Positions 18,866 through 32,839 are shown, counted from the stretch's first letter. The stretch is 64,000 nt of DNA from Amia ocellicauda (GCF_036373705.1 NC_089853.1:27942068-28006067); one strand, 5' to 3'. A program made the numbers and translations. The notes: generated by a model not told the origin, from the letters alone.

Positions 18866-21800
18866 ATGGCGCTCGCTGCCGCAGCTCAAGGTAAGGGAAC
18901 TGAGCACAACGACATAACAAAAACACAAAACCAGCAGCATGCACTAACTAGCACAGCACCTCGACTGACGCCTTGCGATATCCGTGATAATCGGATGACC
19001 CTTACATATAGTAACTAAGCTAGACTTTCGCCTTTTTATTTATTGTTTACAGACATGCGATTTCTCGTACTTTCATCTTCTAGCAGGTACGATAGGCTAC
19101 CGTTGCCAGTGTTTTAACTCGCCAAGCGGAAATAAAGCTGTTATTTATGTCCTTTAGGACCCAATGAAGTTGTCAATAAAGGTGGTTTATGACCGAGGCA
19201 CCTTTAGACTCGTGTTAAGTGTAACTCTGAGGTGGCCAAATGTTAACACGTCCGGAGTTTCATGAAATGATGAGGGGTCCTTTCTTTCCAGGCCACGGCT
19301 CTTTTCAAGCTGTCAGTATCAACGTGTCAGGAGGTTTCTCTTTATTTACAAAGAAATAAGGCCGACTCAGTGTCTATAGTTTGTTTGTTTGTTTTTTGAC
19401 GTTTCAGTCATTCAATTAATTCTCATGGGGTTGCCTGTTTTGTCATTAGTGAACCAATCTAAATGGTACATATATAACCAAATATATACTGTAATCCATG
19501 GGAGTATTTTTGACGTTGTATTGTAAGACACTTCGAGAGAATGCAATTCCACAGTTATCAGCCCATGCCACTGGCTGTGTGCGGTGTGTTGGATGGGGAA
19601 GATAAAGAGAGGGTGGATCTACACGTAAGAATCCCTAGGCGTTCCCCCAAAATACCTTTATGCCATTTTCCTTCTGCATCATATATATTTAAAGAAATTC
19701 ATCTTCCAGTAAAAGTTTTTTGAATATATATATATATATTAATACATAATTCGTCTTTAATGGTTATTTATCCCTTTTCATAAAATTGTTCAGTCAATAT
19801 GTAGACTGATACAAACATCCAAATAGGCCTCTATCACCAGTTACTTAGATTTTAAAATTAAATTATAGGTGTGTGTATATTATATATACAATTATACACA
19901 CAATCATACACAATTTGATTTGAATCTTATTAAAGTCACAGCATTGTACGTTTCTAATTGTGTATTTAAAAATGATATCCAGCTATTACTAGTTTTTTTT
20001 TTTTTTATGGGAGCATGGTTATTTAAACAATTTACTTTATTTAATTCAATTTAAATGGTATTCCTCTAAATTTAGAAAATACTAAAACCATAATAGTGTT
20101 TAGTTATGAAGTGTACATGCATTTGGAGCTAATTACAGTAATGGGATAATAGCACATAATGAGCACAGGAATGCACTACTAATGTGCTTGAGCATGACAT
20201 TTTTTATTGTTGTGTTTTGAAGCCTTCATGTTTTATTGGTTTAATTATAATTTAATTAGCATGTAAAGAAATTAGATTTACATTGGTCATCAAAAAAGGT
20301 GAAGAAGGCAGTATATAGCTTAAACAGGAAGGAAATGCAGTTGATGTTGGCTAAAAAATAATCTTTGTTTATGCAACTTGAAAAATGCAGGTGCTGTATG
20401 ATCAAAAACTGGTGTGCAAGCTTTGAACCAAAACTAATTTCTCTAGTTGTTTTCAATGACTGACCCCCCCGAGACCATACATTAATTTGATCCGTAAAAT
20501 CAAAGGCATGCTAGTTCTATCAAGATCCATTCAAGTTCTTATACTTGAGAAAGGCATGCCTGTGGAATCTGGGAATCATTTTAAAACATTGGTGCAGTGC
20601 CGATTTAAGAAACTGCTGCATTGTAATCTGTTCAGATATTTCTGTACAGCCTAAAATGAACTTAATGAGCACACCATGCAGTTTTGCATTGCTCCCACTT
20701 CAAAAGAGTTCAGGCAGGTCAGATAGAAAGGCCAAATCACTCTCAGGGCTTGTAGTGTGAGCACATAGCTTTACAGGTAAAACTTAAGGTTAAAGATTAA
20801 ACACATTTCATTAAGACTGAACAACATTGCCCGGTAATGTCTTATGCTGGAGTTGACAGGCAAGCCAATAATACTTAAATCAGTTTTTTTAGCTATGTGA
20901 ATTAAGGACATTCTTGATTCTAGCACATGCTGTCACCCCACCTGTGACGTGTTTAATAATCAAATTATAAACAAAACCATGTTGATATTGCTCTCAATAG
21001 CAATGGTCTTCATATGGGCATTTTAGGAGCTATTCCTGACTGTATAAGTAAATGTAGAGGCACACTTAAAAAGGAGGGAGTTTCTAACGAAAACCATTAT
21101 ATTTTTCAGACCACCCTTACCAAAATCTGATCGACACCTTGAAAAATGTTAGTTCCAAAGACAGACATTTTTTTAACCTTCAGAAACTCAATGACCCAAG
21201 ATATGGTAAGTACACAAATGCAAAAAAAAAAAAAAAAAAAAAATCATGCTTTGGCCCTCCGTTTCAGATTGCTATTGGCTTAATTGCTATTTGTCATTAA
21301 ATGCAGGTCAGCTGTAACTAAATAAAAATAAAGAATCCTTTTAAACTGAAGTGTAGTGTAATGGTTTAATTGTCATCGTTTTCTATCAACACAGATGCGT
21401 TGCCTTTTTCAATCCGTGTCTTGCTGGAAGCTGCAGTCCGCAAGTGCGATGGCTTTTACGTGAAAAAGGAGGATGTCTTGAACATCCTGGACTGGTGCCA
21501 GCAGCAGAGCAGTGTTGAAGTGCCATTCTCCCCTGCGCGGGTCCTCCTCCAGGACTTCACGTGAGTTCAAGGCTCCACACTTCCTAAAAGAAACTCAGGC
21601 TGTGTCTGCAGTACCAGTCACCTGTTGATACATCTGCTGTTTTCACCCTAAGGATTCATGGCTAGGCTACCTTGACAATACTGTGACCTTTTTCTGAAAT
21701 ATGTGGTAATGATCTTGTTTGTCAATAATGACTGGCTGTGATTATGTTCTCCTATGACTCACAGCAGGCTTATTTGTGACACCCCCCCCGCCAGGATATG

Positions 21801-24800
21801 GTCTATATTATGCAGCTACCTGGATACAATTTGTTTAAACTTTTTTGTATGTATTCATTGTGTTTTTGTCCTTACAGGGGTATTCCAGCTATGGTGGATT
21901 TAGCTGCAATGAGAGACGCAGTGAATAAACAAGGAGGTGATCCAGAGCAGGTTAACCCTCTGTGTCACACTGATCTCATCGTAGACCATTCATTACAGAT
22001 CGACTTCAGCAAATGGTACTTTTGCTTTGCAGTTTAACTTCCTGATTATTTTCTGCGGTTGTTAAAAATACATTATAACACCATTGTTTTGAGCTGTACA
22101 TTACTCTTTGCAACTTTAATTTTCGTATTTTTAGTGTATTACCCAGCTGAACAGGCTTCACATACCCTTAACAAAACCTATAGTAACTTTAACAAATAAC
22201 ACTGTTATGTCCTGATGGTAATTTCAGTTCCATCTGGTAATGTCTGCAGTATTTGCAAATCATATATAAGCATAACAGATCCCGTTAACAGTGTGGGTTT
22301 GGTATGCTTCTCAGTAACCTCCTATATGTTTAATGTAGTCTTATGTACTGCAGTTTGCAAGGGCGTCTTCTGTGAAGTAAATGTGTTCTGTTATTGCAGT
22401 GCAATTCAGAACTCGCCAAACCCAGGTGGAGGGGAAGGTCAGGGAGCAGCTGCCAGGTCCTCTCCTGCCAAGCCTCAGCCCCGGGGTGCCCAGTGTGGAG
22501 GGCAGAGGGGCTGCAGAGGGTCCTGTAATGAAGGCACCGCTACCTCAGGAAAATCGACTGCTGTCCAGATCGAAAACACACCAATCCTCTGTCCCTTTCA
22601 TCTACAGCCTGTTTCTGAGTATGATTTATGTTTTTTTTTTGTGTTGATGGTTTTGATAATAAACTAAACTGTGCCTAAAAAAAAAAAAAAAAAAAAACAA
22701 TATTAGATCTAAAGTGGTAGTTTAATTTCTGTTTATCTTAACAGTCCAGAAACCACCTTGAAGAATCAAGAAGTGGAGCTGAACAGAAATAAGGAGAGGC
22801 TGCAGTTCTTTAAGGTATGTTGTCTGAGTATCGAAACTTATTTGCTTCTTCCCAAGTCAGGAGGTTATCTGGGCAAATTCTATAAAAACTTGCATTTATT
22901 TATTATATATCTTTACATTATATATGAACATGTTTGTCCATTTCACCCCTTTTACAGTTCATGGAACCTTTTAATAAAAGTAATTAAATTGGCCTGCAGT
23001 CTTTCTATTAATAAAGTATAGAAGATTGCCTGCCATATATGTATGGACAAGCATAGACTTCAAAGAAGTGTACAGATAAAACATAAATTGTAGTTTAATA
23101 CCGTGTGGAGGACATGATTCTGGCTAGTAGCCTCCACAAGTGTCGATAGCTAATTCATTTTCTTTAATTAGTTGCACTGCAGGCTCTTAAGACAGAGATT
23201 ATTTTAAAACCTCTGCTGCTACTCAACCAGAATACAAAACAAAACTAAATGAATTTTAAGTCAAAATTCTACATATGACAGATTAATGATAAAGGCTTTC
23301 AAATAATTGATTTACAGTAATCCTTTGGCAATGACATTTCTTGCAGGTAGCCAAGTTAAACGTGATTTTTGAGTGTTTTAATTCCATCAGTCATTTTTGT
23401 TTTTGTTTTTCCAGTGGTGCTCAAAAGCATTTACAAATGTGAATGTAGTCCCCCCGGATGCAGGAGCCATCCACCAAGTGAACTTGGAGTACCTGTCAAG
23501 TGTGGTGCGTGACGATGTTGGCTTTCTCTACCCTGACAGCGTGGTTGGTACAGACTCGCACACCACCATGATTAATGGGCTGGGGATTTTGGGCTGGGGT
23601 AAGCTATATTTCATTTATTTTGTTATAATGAACATGGATTTTATGCTGTCTGATATAATTTTCCATGTCTATCTTAAAATTATAAAAGGTATTAATTTTG
23701 TACACTGCATATGTAGAAGGAATTATTTATCATTTTGTGGTATATTTGCAATTAAGAATTATACCAATATTATCATCCTTTTTAGGCAGTAAATAAGTGT
23801 CTCTCATTGTGCATCTGTTTCAGGGGTGGGTGGTATTGAATCGGAAGCTGTTATGCTGGGCCAGCCGATCTCTTTGACTTTACCCCAGGTGGTCGGGTGC
23901 AAGCTTGTTGGATCCATTAACATGTTGGCTACGTCCATAGACATTGTCCTTGGTATTACAAAGGTATGGGAATACATAACATGTTGTAGTGGTCTGTGTA
24001 CTTTTAAACTCTTCATCTCTCATTCACAAACTCTTGTCATTTGCAGCACCTTCGACAGGCTGGTATTGCTGGTAGATTCGTGGAGTTCTTTGGGCCAGGG
24101 GTCTGTCAGCTGTCTGCTGCAGACCGGACTACAATTGCCAACATGTGCCCAGAGTACAACGCCACTGTGAGCTTTTTCCCTGTCGATGATGTAACACTTA
24201 AGCACTTGAAACAAACAAGTAAGAACATGTCAACTGACGCTTTTCTTTTTCTTTATTAAAAAAACAATGATTAAATTCATGTTTCTGCAGCTTGACTACA
24301 GATATGTTGTGTACTCATAATTAATGGTTAATTTTTATTTTTATTCCGGTATTTATACAAGGCACATTTTTGTCGATTGACTTTGGTTTTAACTGTGCTG
24401 TGAAACAAAGCTTCTCTGTTTATTTTTTATTTTTTAGAATTTAGTGAAGAGAAACTTGACATAATGGAAGCTTACCTCAAAGCTGTGAAACTGTTTAGAA
24501 ACTATCAGGACCCGTCAGAAGATCCACAGTATTCTGAGGTGAGGTTTTGCTTTTTCACTTATCACAATGTTTTGTAAGATTTCTCTTTCGACTTGGTTTT
24601 CTTGATGCATCTTCTAGATAATAGTATCCCTGTGTAGAATTACATTAACTTAAAGACAATTATTGTGTTATGCTGACATCATGGCCACTAATAGATCCAT
24701 ATTTTGAATAACCCAAAACATAACTGGCATCCTGGGGAAAATATACTGGGCACAGTAACCTACAATTAAACTAGTATTGTATTGTAACTGTAATATGAGA

Positions 24801-27800
24801 CTGATAAGGATATTAGATCCCTTTACTTATACATTCCCCAGAAAAGTAATGTTTTACTCAAACAAACAACTGCAAAGCCTTTTACCATTTTTTTTTCCGA
24901 TGTTACCTCAGGTAATAGAAATAAACCTAAGTTCCATCATTCCCCATGTGAGTGGCCCCAAGCGACCGCAGGACAGGGTGGCTGTTTCCAACATGAAGAA
25001 AGATTTTTTAAACTGTCTAAACGAGAAGGTAAGTCATTGGCTTGATGGATGTAGTTCTATTTCAGTTCAGAATTCTTTGTTTTGTTTGTTGTTAGGGAAG
25101 ATGTTCACACCCCATTCTGTTGCCTTTGGTAATGTATATCTGCTCCGGATATCTGAAAAGAATGAATTTGCAAAGCACCTTTGTTTTAAAGCCTACTGCA
25201 GCTGAGTTCCTTGTTTCTTCTGTAGAAAAATGCAATATAACTACAACCCCATTGTAGTGGACTGGTACACTTCAGTATTTAATTGAGAAACATTTACTTT
25301 GATACCCGATTTGCAATTAAACTTTTTCCTTTGTGTTGTAGGTGAGCTTTAAAGGCTTCCACATTCCCTGTGAAAAACAGGAGACTGTGATGCCCTTCCT
25401 TCATGAAGGAACAGAGTACAAGCTTGCTCATGGCTCTGTTGTTATTGCTGCTGTGATCAGCTGCACAAACAATTGCAACCCCTCTGTCATGCTGGCGGCA
25501 GGTACGTGTCGTAGTGCAGAGTTTCTTGTTCACAAACCTCTTAACTTAAGGAGTGAGATTTAAAATTCTGATGTGCAGAGTTTAATGGCAGTCTATGTGC
25601 TCTAGGGCTGCTTGCGAAAAAGGCAGTGGAGGCCGGCCTGACCGTTAAACCTTACATAAGGACAAGCTTGGCACCTGGGAGTGGAATGGTGACTCACTAC
25701 CTTAGTGCAAGTGGTGTATTACCTTACCTCAGTGTGCTTGGGTATGTATTGCCTGCTGAGGGTAATTATTCAAAAATATGTGAATTCTCAAGATGTATAT
25801 ACATAGATTAAGCTCTTTGGATTAAAAATATAATTTTTCACATTTCTCAAGTGGCTCCCCTTTCTCTTATAGGCAGATGAACTGGGGATAAATGGCAATA
25901 AAGAACTGGAAACTATAAAGAATATTTTTCTATATTTCAATGGTCATTAATATCGAACTTAGTTTGATTCTCTAAACATTTCATGTTCACCTTCTTGACC
26001 TTTTCATATTATTACATGAAGACATACATTCTGAAATGTTACTTAATGTATTTTATAAATGTGTACTGTCTATCATGGCTTTCCTTGATATTTGTGTCAC
26101 AGGTTTGAAGTGATTGGTTATGGGTGTGCCACCTGCGTGGGAAATATGGCCCCACTTCCAGAGGCAGTTGTTGATGCTATTAAACAGGTAGAGTTAACAT
26201 ATAATTTGCTTTATTTTCCTCACCTGTTACAGTAAATGTAATGTGGTTTGACCTCCATTTAGTGGTGCAATTATGAAAGGATACATTAGTTTAGTGTAAT
26301 GTCTACATTGCATGTCTTTTTTTTTTAAGAAAATGTTTCCACAGACCTAGCAATTATTTTGTTCTGTTTTTTTGGAAATTGTAGATTCCTTAGGCAAAGC
26401 TTTGTTTCATGGATCACCAGTCAGCTTTTAACAAAATAAATTCAAATGACATCTAGTTTAGACAGCAGATGGGGACAACAGAAATCAATGGAAAAAGTAA
26501 CCAGAGCCAAGTTATAGACTAGGCGGTGAATAATACAAACCTCTTTACACTCTTTTTACAGGGAGATTTAGTTGCCTGCGGTGTGCTCTCTGGAAACAGA
26601 AACTTTGAAGGCCGTCTGTGTGAGTGTGTGCGTGCCAACTACCTCGCCTCCCCCCCTCTTGTGGTAGCTTACGCTATCGCTGGCACTGTTGGCATCGACT
26701 TCGAAACAGAACCTCTGGGTAGGCACTGCCATAACCGTGGTTCACTTCAGGCCTCAGCTGTGGTGTTTATACTGTTCGGGATGCAGCACCAGGAGTACGA
26801 GGTGTATCCAGTCTTAACAATATTGAAATCTGATTTTGCTACAGGCGTGACTGCTGACGGTAAAGAGGTGTATCTTCGTGAAGTGTGGCCCACGAGAGAA
26901 GAGCTCCAGCAGACTGAGGAGCAGAGTATCATCCCATCCATGTTCGCAGATGTAAAAGAGAGAATGGAGGTCAGTCTGGATTTAAGTTGTACATGGACTG
27001 TGAGACATTGTCAGCAATTATAAATAGAGAGCTTCTGTCCTTCAGTATGTTACACCTGCTGGATTTCAGCTGTGTTCTTGTTTTGTTTTTGTTTTTTTTA
27101 TAGAAAGGAAACAAATTGTGGAACAGTCTTGAAGCCCCAGAATGTACCTTGTTCCCTTGGGATCCCAAATCTACATATATTCGGTGTCCTTCATTTTTTC
27201 AGAAACTTGTAAGTTCCAGTTAAAATATTAATTAATCTGTTCCATGTCCATGAAATAGAACAGTGGTATTCAGTTGTTGTTTTTTTACAGATGTGCATTT
27301 TTCAGCTCCTGGAATGAATGACAGGAATTGAAACACATTCTTTTCTATTCTTCTATTTGAAAAGCTGATTGATACAATGTCACATGTTTGAGACCTCAGT
27401 GGGAGGCTTTTTAGTCTTCTGACCGTGTGAAACGGGATAACCTCTAAATGAAACCTTTCTCTGTTGCAGACTAAAGAGGCACCTCCTCCACAGTCCATCG
27501 AGAATGCCCATGCGTTGCTCTTTTTGGGGGACATGGTCACAACCGATCACATTTCACCCGCCGGAAGTATAGCCCGGGTGAGCGCTGCTGCCAAATACCT
27601 GACAACCAAACGGTAAGAGTCTCTTCTCAGGGCCAATAGTATTGAGCTCAAAATGTGTTCGATATCACAAAATAATTTTCAGCCAACTACAATTTAATTG
27701 TAATTTGGACTACATTTATGTCAGTCCGAAGCTGGAGCTATAATAGACTTTCACCATTGAAGCTTGAAAACACTTAAAGAAGGATTGAACCTATGTTAAG

Positions 27801-30466
27801 AATATCCAAAATGAACTGGTTTCAGTGGGTAGCATATTATATTGAATGGATGTTTGTGACGTTACGTAACCTCAGTGTTTAATCCTCCTTCAGCTTGACA
27901 CCTCGAGAGTTTAACTCGTATGGGGCTCGCCGAGGGAATGATGCTGTGATGACGAGAGGCACCTTCGCGAGCATCAAGCTGCAGAATCGCTTCATTGGGA
28001 AGACAGGCCCAAAGACGCTGCACATCCCCTCAGGACAGACGGTACGCAAATGTGTCTGGGATCAATTGCTTTTGTTTTGTAAAACTCTGATCACAGATAA
28101 GGGGCAGCAGCTTATGATTTCTTTTATTTTGCTACCTTGGCTGTGTTGAGATCAATGTTGCCAATTTGAAGACGTTTCCTTAATCGACCGTCAACATCGT
28201 AAAAGATCAATCAATCAATTAATCTTATTAAAAAGTGGGGGGTTTTGCCTATGACAGGAAATCTCCAATGTGTGTTTTTTCCTAAATAAAATCTCTATTT
28301 TAACAAGATGTGGACATATTTGACACCATGTAGATAACGGCAGCACAACGCTCTTACCTCATTTTTGGATTAAACATGAAAACATTATATTTTAAAACAG
28401 AAATTAAGTCAAAAGATCAATCAAAAATAAGGTGTTTTTAACCTATATTTAAAGAACATAAAACAATTGGACTCCCCATCTTTGGATGAGTATTACATTT
28501 AAATGACTGGCAGTAAGTCACCATATATCCACTGCCTCATTTAGTTTTTCTGCAAGGTGGTCCGCTGTGTGTCGGACTGGCAGACTTTTGGTTAACAGCA
28601 CTGCGGACTTCACCTTCCAATCATCGCTGATGTAATGGCAGATGATGGTGATGTAACTCTCCGCGGTCAAGGCAGTCCAGTAGTCGGTAGTTAGGGACAC
28701 CTTCTCTATTGTAGCCAATTGTGCTTTAAGATCTGCATTATTTTCTCTGGCGCGCCTTTCTATGCGCCGGTGACTGTGCCTCGCGATGGAACGCTATATC
28801 CTGGTTCCATCAAATTCATTAAGCCCCGAAAACCTTTGCCAGCAACAATATTTATTGACATCATATCTTTCTCTGTTAACCGGCAAATCTCTTGTGAGAT
28901 CCTCTCTGCCCGATGTTCATTAGTTATTTCTAGCATCTAGTTATTAACATCCCTAGTTACCTGCATGACAAAAAATATCTCCTTCTGAAGCTTGTGAGAG
29001 CTCCATATATAGACCACATCAGTGCTGTTTTCCCCACCTCTTATCTCTCTTCAGTTGTGAATGAGTTGATTCTGTAGAGCCTGTCTTGTGCTCGTGGTGA
29101 CTTTTTTTTTCTGTGTTGCAGCTGGATGTGTTTGAGGCAGCAGAAAGATACCAGAGGGAGGGCATCCCAGTCATCATTCTGGCAGGCAAGAAGTATGGCT
29201 CTGGAAACTCACGAGACTGGGCTGCCAAAGGACCCTATCTACTGGTAATTTCCCTGATACTTCCTTTTCAAGTATGAATAAATGGGGGTTACCTTCCCAA
29301 TCCAACAAGCTTTCTGTCATATGGGAATTCAGCAGTTGCTCACAATTTGATCTCCAAAGGTCATTTATTCCTTTTCCATGTTCCACACAGTTTGAATTAA
29401 AGCTATTAAAGTCTCATATCTAAGATCTGTATCTGTACACCACAATACAATCATCTTGGTTTATCCATGCTGATCTCTGTACAGTTGCCAGAAGAATTTA
29501 CCTAAGCAGGTGTTCTTTGTCTGAGGGTTGTTTTGTCCCTTCCTGCTTCAGGGCGTGAAAGCGGTCATCGCAGAGAGCTTTGAAAGGATGCATAAGAACC
29601 ATCTGGTCGGCATTGGGATTGCTCCTCTTCAGTTCCTGCCTGGAGAGAGTGCTGATGTGCTAGGCCTGTCTGGAAAAGAGAAATTCTCCATTTCAATTCC
29701 AGAAGTCCTCTCCCCAAGACAGGAGCTCACTGTAAAGGTAGGTAATCTATTGAAGCGTGTGTTTCCAAAACAGATGTTGCAGTAGGCAGGGCAGCACTAA
29801 TACGCCTACCTACAAACCCCTTCCCATTTCTACCTTTCACTGTTTGTGCATTCCCTTGTTTGTGCAACTGTATGGTCATGAACACATTTCAAATTAAAAG
29901 ATGTAGTTAAAAAGAAATACGAACATGCATGCTTTCATGTTTTGGGGACAAGGCTATAAATCCCCTCCCTGCAGTTTGGCTTTCTATTTTTAGTACTTTG
30001 TGAAATAATGATGAAATCCTCAAAACAACAAATCACTTTGCTTTGGAGATAACACTCCAGTGAGGACATTTCTAACCTATCTGCCACTTCATTGTGTAAG
30101 CCTGCTGCACAGTTGTGTAACTAACACTATAGTTAGGTTCCTGTGCATTCTGTTACAACATATTTATCGGAATTAAACACTTACATGCTGCCTTTGTTGT
30201 TTCTTTAATATAACTGAAAGGCATTGTCAAAAATATACATACAATTGTATGAAAGTGACTCCAAATTGAGATAATTATCTTGGGATTAAAAGTATTGTTA
30301 TATGCATAAACATTTTAATTTCCTTTTTTTCTTTACTTTATAGGCAAGCAGTGGGAAGATCTTCAAAGTGATTGCCCTGTTTGAAAATGAAATGGATATA
30401 GTTTTTTTCAAACAAGGAGGGATCCTTAAATATGTGTCTCGAAACATGTTACAGCACTTGCCTTGA
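18866..30466 (+). CDS. ireb2: Iron-responsive element-binding protein 2 (IRP2)
   Basis: Coding exons: 18866-18890, 21110-21205, 21395-21560, 21878-22015, 22400-22618, 22745-22814, 23415-23598, 23824-23963, 24047-24218, 24438-24538, 24912-25028, 25342-25501, 25606-25741, 26103-26187, 26562-26718, 26845-26969, 27104-27208, 27470-27612, 27894-28041, 29122-29244, 29552-29737, 30344-30466. These make 972 codons plus stop (human 963), with all phases consistent. The protein has the aconitase fold and binds iron-responsive hairpins in ferritin and transferrin-receptor mRNAs. It is IRP2, not IRP1, because exon 22400-22618 encodes the IRP2-specific insert, with the conserved spacing C174-x5-C180-x3-C184. 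The three cysteines that match the IRP1 cluster ligands are present at C517 (SCTNNC), C583 and C586 (GYGCATC). The N-terminus ([11 protein letters not shown]) and the C-terminal tail (MLQHLP) differ from human. An intron holds a hAT fragment. Confidence 0.98.
22658..22697 (+). other. AATAAA plus poly(A) tract just inside an ireb2 intron
   Basis: AATAAA at 22658-22663 is followed after about 14 bases by a run of about 21 A. It begins only 40 bases after the donor of the exon that encodes the IRP2-specific insert. It may be an intronic polyadenylation site, the tail of a small retro-insertion, or chance. Confidence 0.4.
28518..28936 (-). pseudogene. hAT-family transposase fragment in an ireb2 intron
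   Basis: In the complementary direction, a first piece reads with [17 protein letters not shown] and [16 protein letters not shown] frame shift near 28770 leads into a second piece with [17 protein letters not shown] and [13 protein letters not shown]. The order and motifs (PGY-VPSR, then LTTD-WT---ES) are those of ZBED-like hAT transposases. The zinc finger at the N-terminus and the C-terminal dimerisation region are absent, so it is a broken fragment opposite in strand to ireb2. Confidence 0.85.
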
Positions 30467-32120
30467 TGGATCTTTTTAAAGAGGAAAGCCTTCTTCAGCC
30501 GCAAGCACCTGCTGCATTATTAGTGGAGCATTATGGTATATTTTAACATTGTGGTTCTTGCGATCTAGCCTAAATAAAGAATGGTATGAAATATTAACAT
30601 GCATACTACAGTACTGGTACACACTATAGTACTGAAAGGAAAAGTAGTGCACTTTGACTGCCTTTTAACACCTCGGAAGGAAGGATGTGCAGAGTTCACC
30701 TTGAATCAAGAAGTAGCTTGAACATTGTCCATGTTTACTTATTTTGTCAGACTCCTCATTTTCACAGATGCCTTTGTTGCACTTAAGACATATCCAGTAT
30801 ACTTTGTATTGGTTAATGTGGAAGAGTTATTTTTTTTTACTACCGTTTATACACTTCTTGACAGAAATGTTTCACTAACAACTGACTGACTCCCTTGTCA
30901 AATTGTACAGCCCCTGTGGGACGTGAAGAAAGCCTGATTCCTGTTACTATAGCAGCTTAACAAGGGGTAAAATTAAACCAGAGCTATCTCGCACAGATTA
31001 GTGATCAGCCTTGTTAATTGCCTTCTGACAATTTGATGATATGGTGTTAACTTCTGAAGGGTAATCTGTTAAATACACCTTTCTGGAACCTCTGAATATT
31101 TATCACCAATATTGTCTAAATACAGTGACCTGGTGGATCCTTGTTTCTTATGAATTTGGCCTGTAACTTTATAGAATAGTTGAATTGCTGTATTTTTCTT
31201 TTTTAATAGTGGATTTATATGAATCCAGTCAAAATTGCTTCTCTACACGGGTATTGTAACACATCACTGTGGAACTGCAGTGTAATTCCTCTTTCCTCAG
31301 AGGGTTTGGTCTGTGCCATCCAGATAATATTCAGCTGAGCCCAAATGCACATTGTGTTTAAATGTCACTCATCTTGTAAGACTGCCGGAATCTAAAAAAA
31401 TGCTGTTCAGTATGCTTGCATTGGGTTGGGTGGGGGATAAATAAATAATTGAAATTGATTTTTCTCCTGTTGCTGAGGCTCAGCTGCGTCATGTGTTTTA
31501 AAATTATTCAGTGGTTATGCAAGCTCTGCAGTTCCAGTCTGTATGTGTTCTTTCTGTGATACTCAGTCCTTATTTGAAAATATAGAAACACATAACATGT
31601 AGATGCTGCTTCTAAAAAATCTTCATTTTTAATCTATTATTTTGTCACATTGTTTGTGCTTGATCCGGTACTACAGTCAGGCTGTGTTCAAATTCATTCT
31701 GCCTTTGGTGCAGTGGTCATGATACTGCATTGAGTTTCTCTTGTGCTCAGTGAAGTCTTTATAACTCTGTATGTTACGAATGCCATTGTAAATCCTTTGT
31801 GGAAAAATGTAAAAGTCAGGACAATGCAAGTATAATAACTTCTAGAAGTAACTGTAAACCTACTTTAAAACTTTGTGTATGTGGTGTGGTGCTTTATGTA
31901 TAGCATTGTATGGGGTTTGGCAATATGCCATTTCACAGCAATCCCCATTTTCCAGTTTTTAGAATTGCATTGTATGCAATACAAGGGCACACAGCACAAG
32001 CCAACAAGAAGTACTTAATAAAAGAAAAAATATATTATTGTAAAAAAAAATTAAACTCTAACTATTAACTGTTGCTGATATTGTAAATACAATTTTAATA
32101 AAGAATCAAATGTAATTGTG
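30467..32120 (+). other. ireb2: ireb2 3' UTR
   Basis: No further open frame follows the stop. AATAAA at 30573-30578 could give a short form. AATAAA at 32097-32102, followed by a GT-rich stretch at 32112-32130, is the likeliest full-length end. Confidence 0.7.
32097..32102 (+). terminator. ireb2: ireb2 distal polyadenylation signal
   Basis: AATAAA with a downstream GTGAGTGTCCGTGGATGTG element of the kind that follows cleavage sites. Confidence 0.7.
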
Positions 32121-32790
32121 AGTGTCCGTGGATGTGACTTTCTTGGCTCTAATCAAATATTTGTCTCTTTTAAAAGAACAAAGACATGTCAGACACTTAC
32201 GTTCATCTAAAGTGTGATCAATACATAATAAATGACAGTAATCCTTGCTGCACTACTTTGATCTGTTGCAGCTCCAATATACTCATAGATGGATCCTAGA
32301 GATTTTTTTTTAAATAAACCATTAAGTAATGTTCATCTACATTTTTAAATTAGTCCATTTAAAGTACAAAAGAAGGCTAGTGACCGTTTTCTGGTAAGAT
32401 GCTAATAAAGCAGGTTTACTTTTACCTTCCTGCTGCTGCAAAGTAACACAAAATATTCTAAAAGGTCTCTGACTAAGATTGGTCACAGTACAGTAAAACT
32501 GCTGCTTTTGGTTATTCGCAACACCACTGCAGTACACCAATAGACTCCTAACTACCTACCCTGTTACTATAAAAAGAGGGATCCCCTAGTAATTGTCCAC
32601 ACTCAATGGTTGGATATATCTGTCATTATTGACACATTTCAAAAAAGTTTTGAAATTATTTCTCCAGGAAAATCCCATAATGAACCCCCTCTTCCATGTT
32701 CCCTAAACAGAATCATTTAAACCATTTCAGAAAGAAAATTAGGCCTGTGTTTTATATTGGTATATAGACCCGAGTTCATTCCCTTGAAGT
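32121..32790. other. Short gap between ireb2 and psma4
   Basis: No coding exon is seen on either strand. In human the HYKK gene lies between IREB2 and PSMA4; no trace of it was recognised here. Confidence 0.55.
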
Positions 32791-32802
32791 TCAGTCATTC
32801 TT

Positions 32803-32819
32803 GCAGCTAGGGGGCGCCG
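32803..32819 (+). promoter_or_regulatory. CTCF-like site at the psma4 promoter
   Basis: GCAGCTAGGGGGCGCCG fits the core of the CTCF motif (C-[TC]-AGGGGGCGC) well. It lies about 135 bases before the end of psma4 exon 1. ETS-like GGAAGT motifs follow at about 32848 and 32867. Confidence 0.55.
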
Positions 32820-32839
32820 CGGTGGATTCTGGGATCTAA

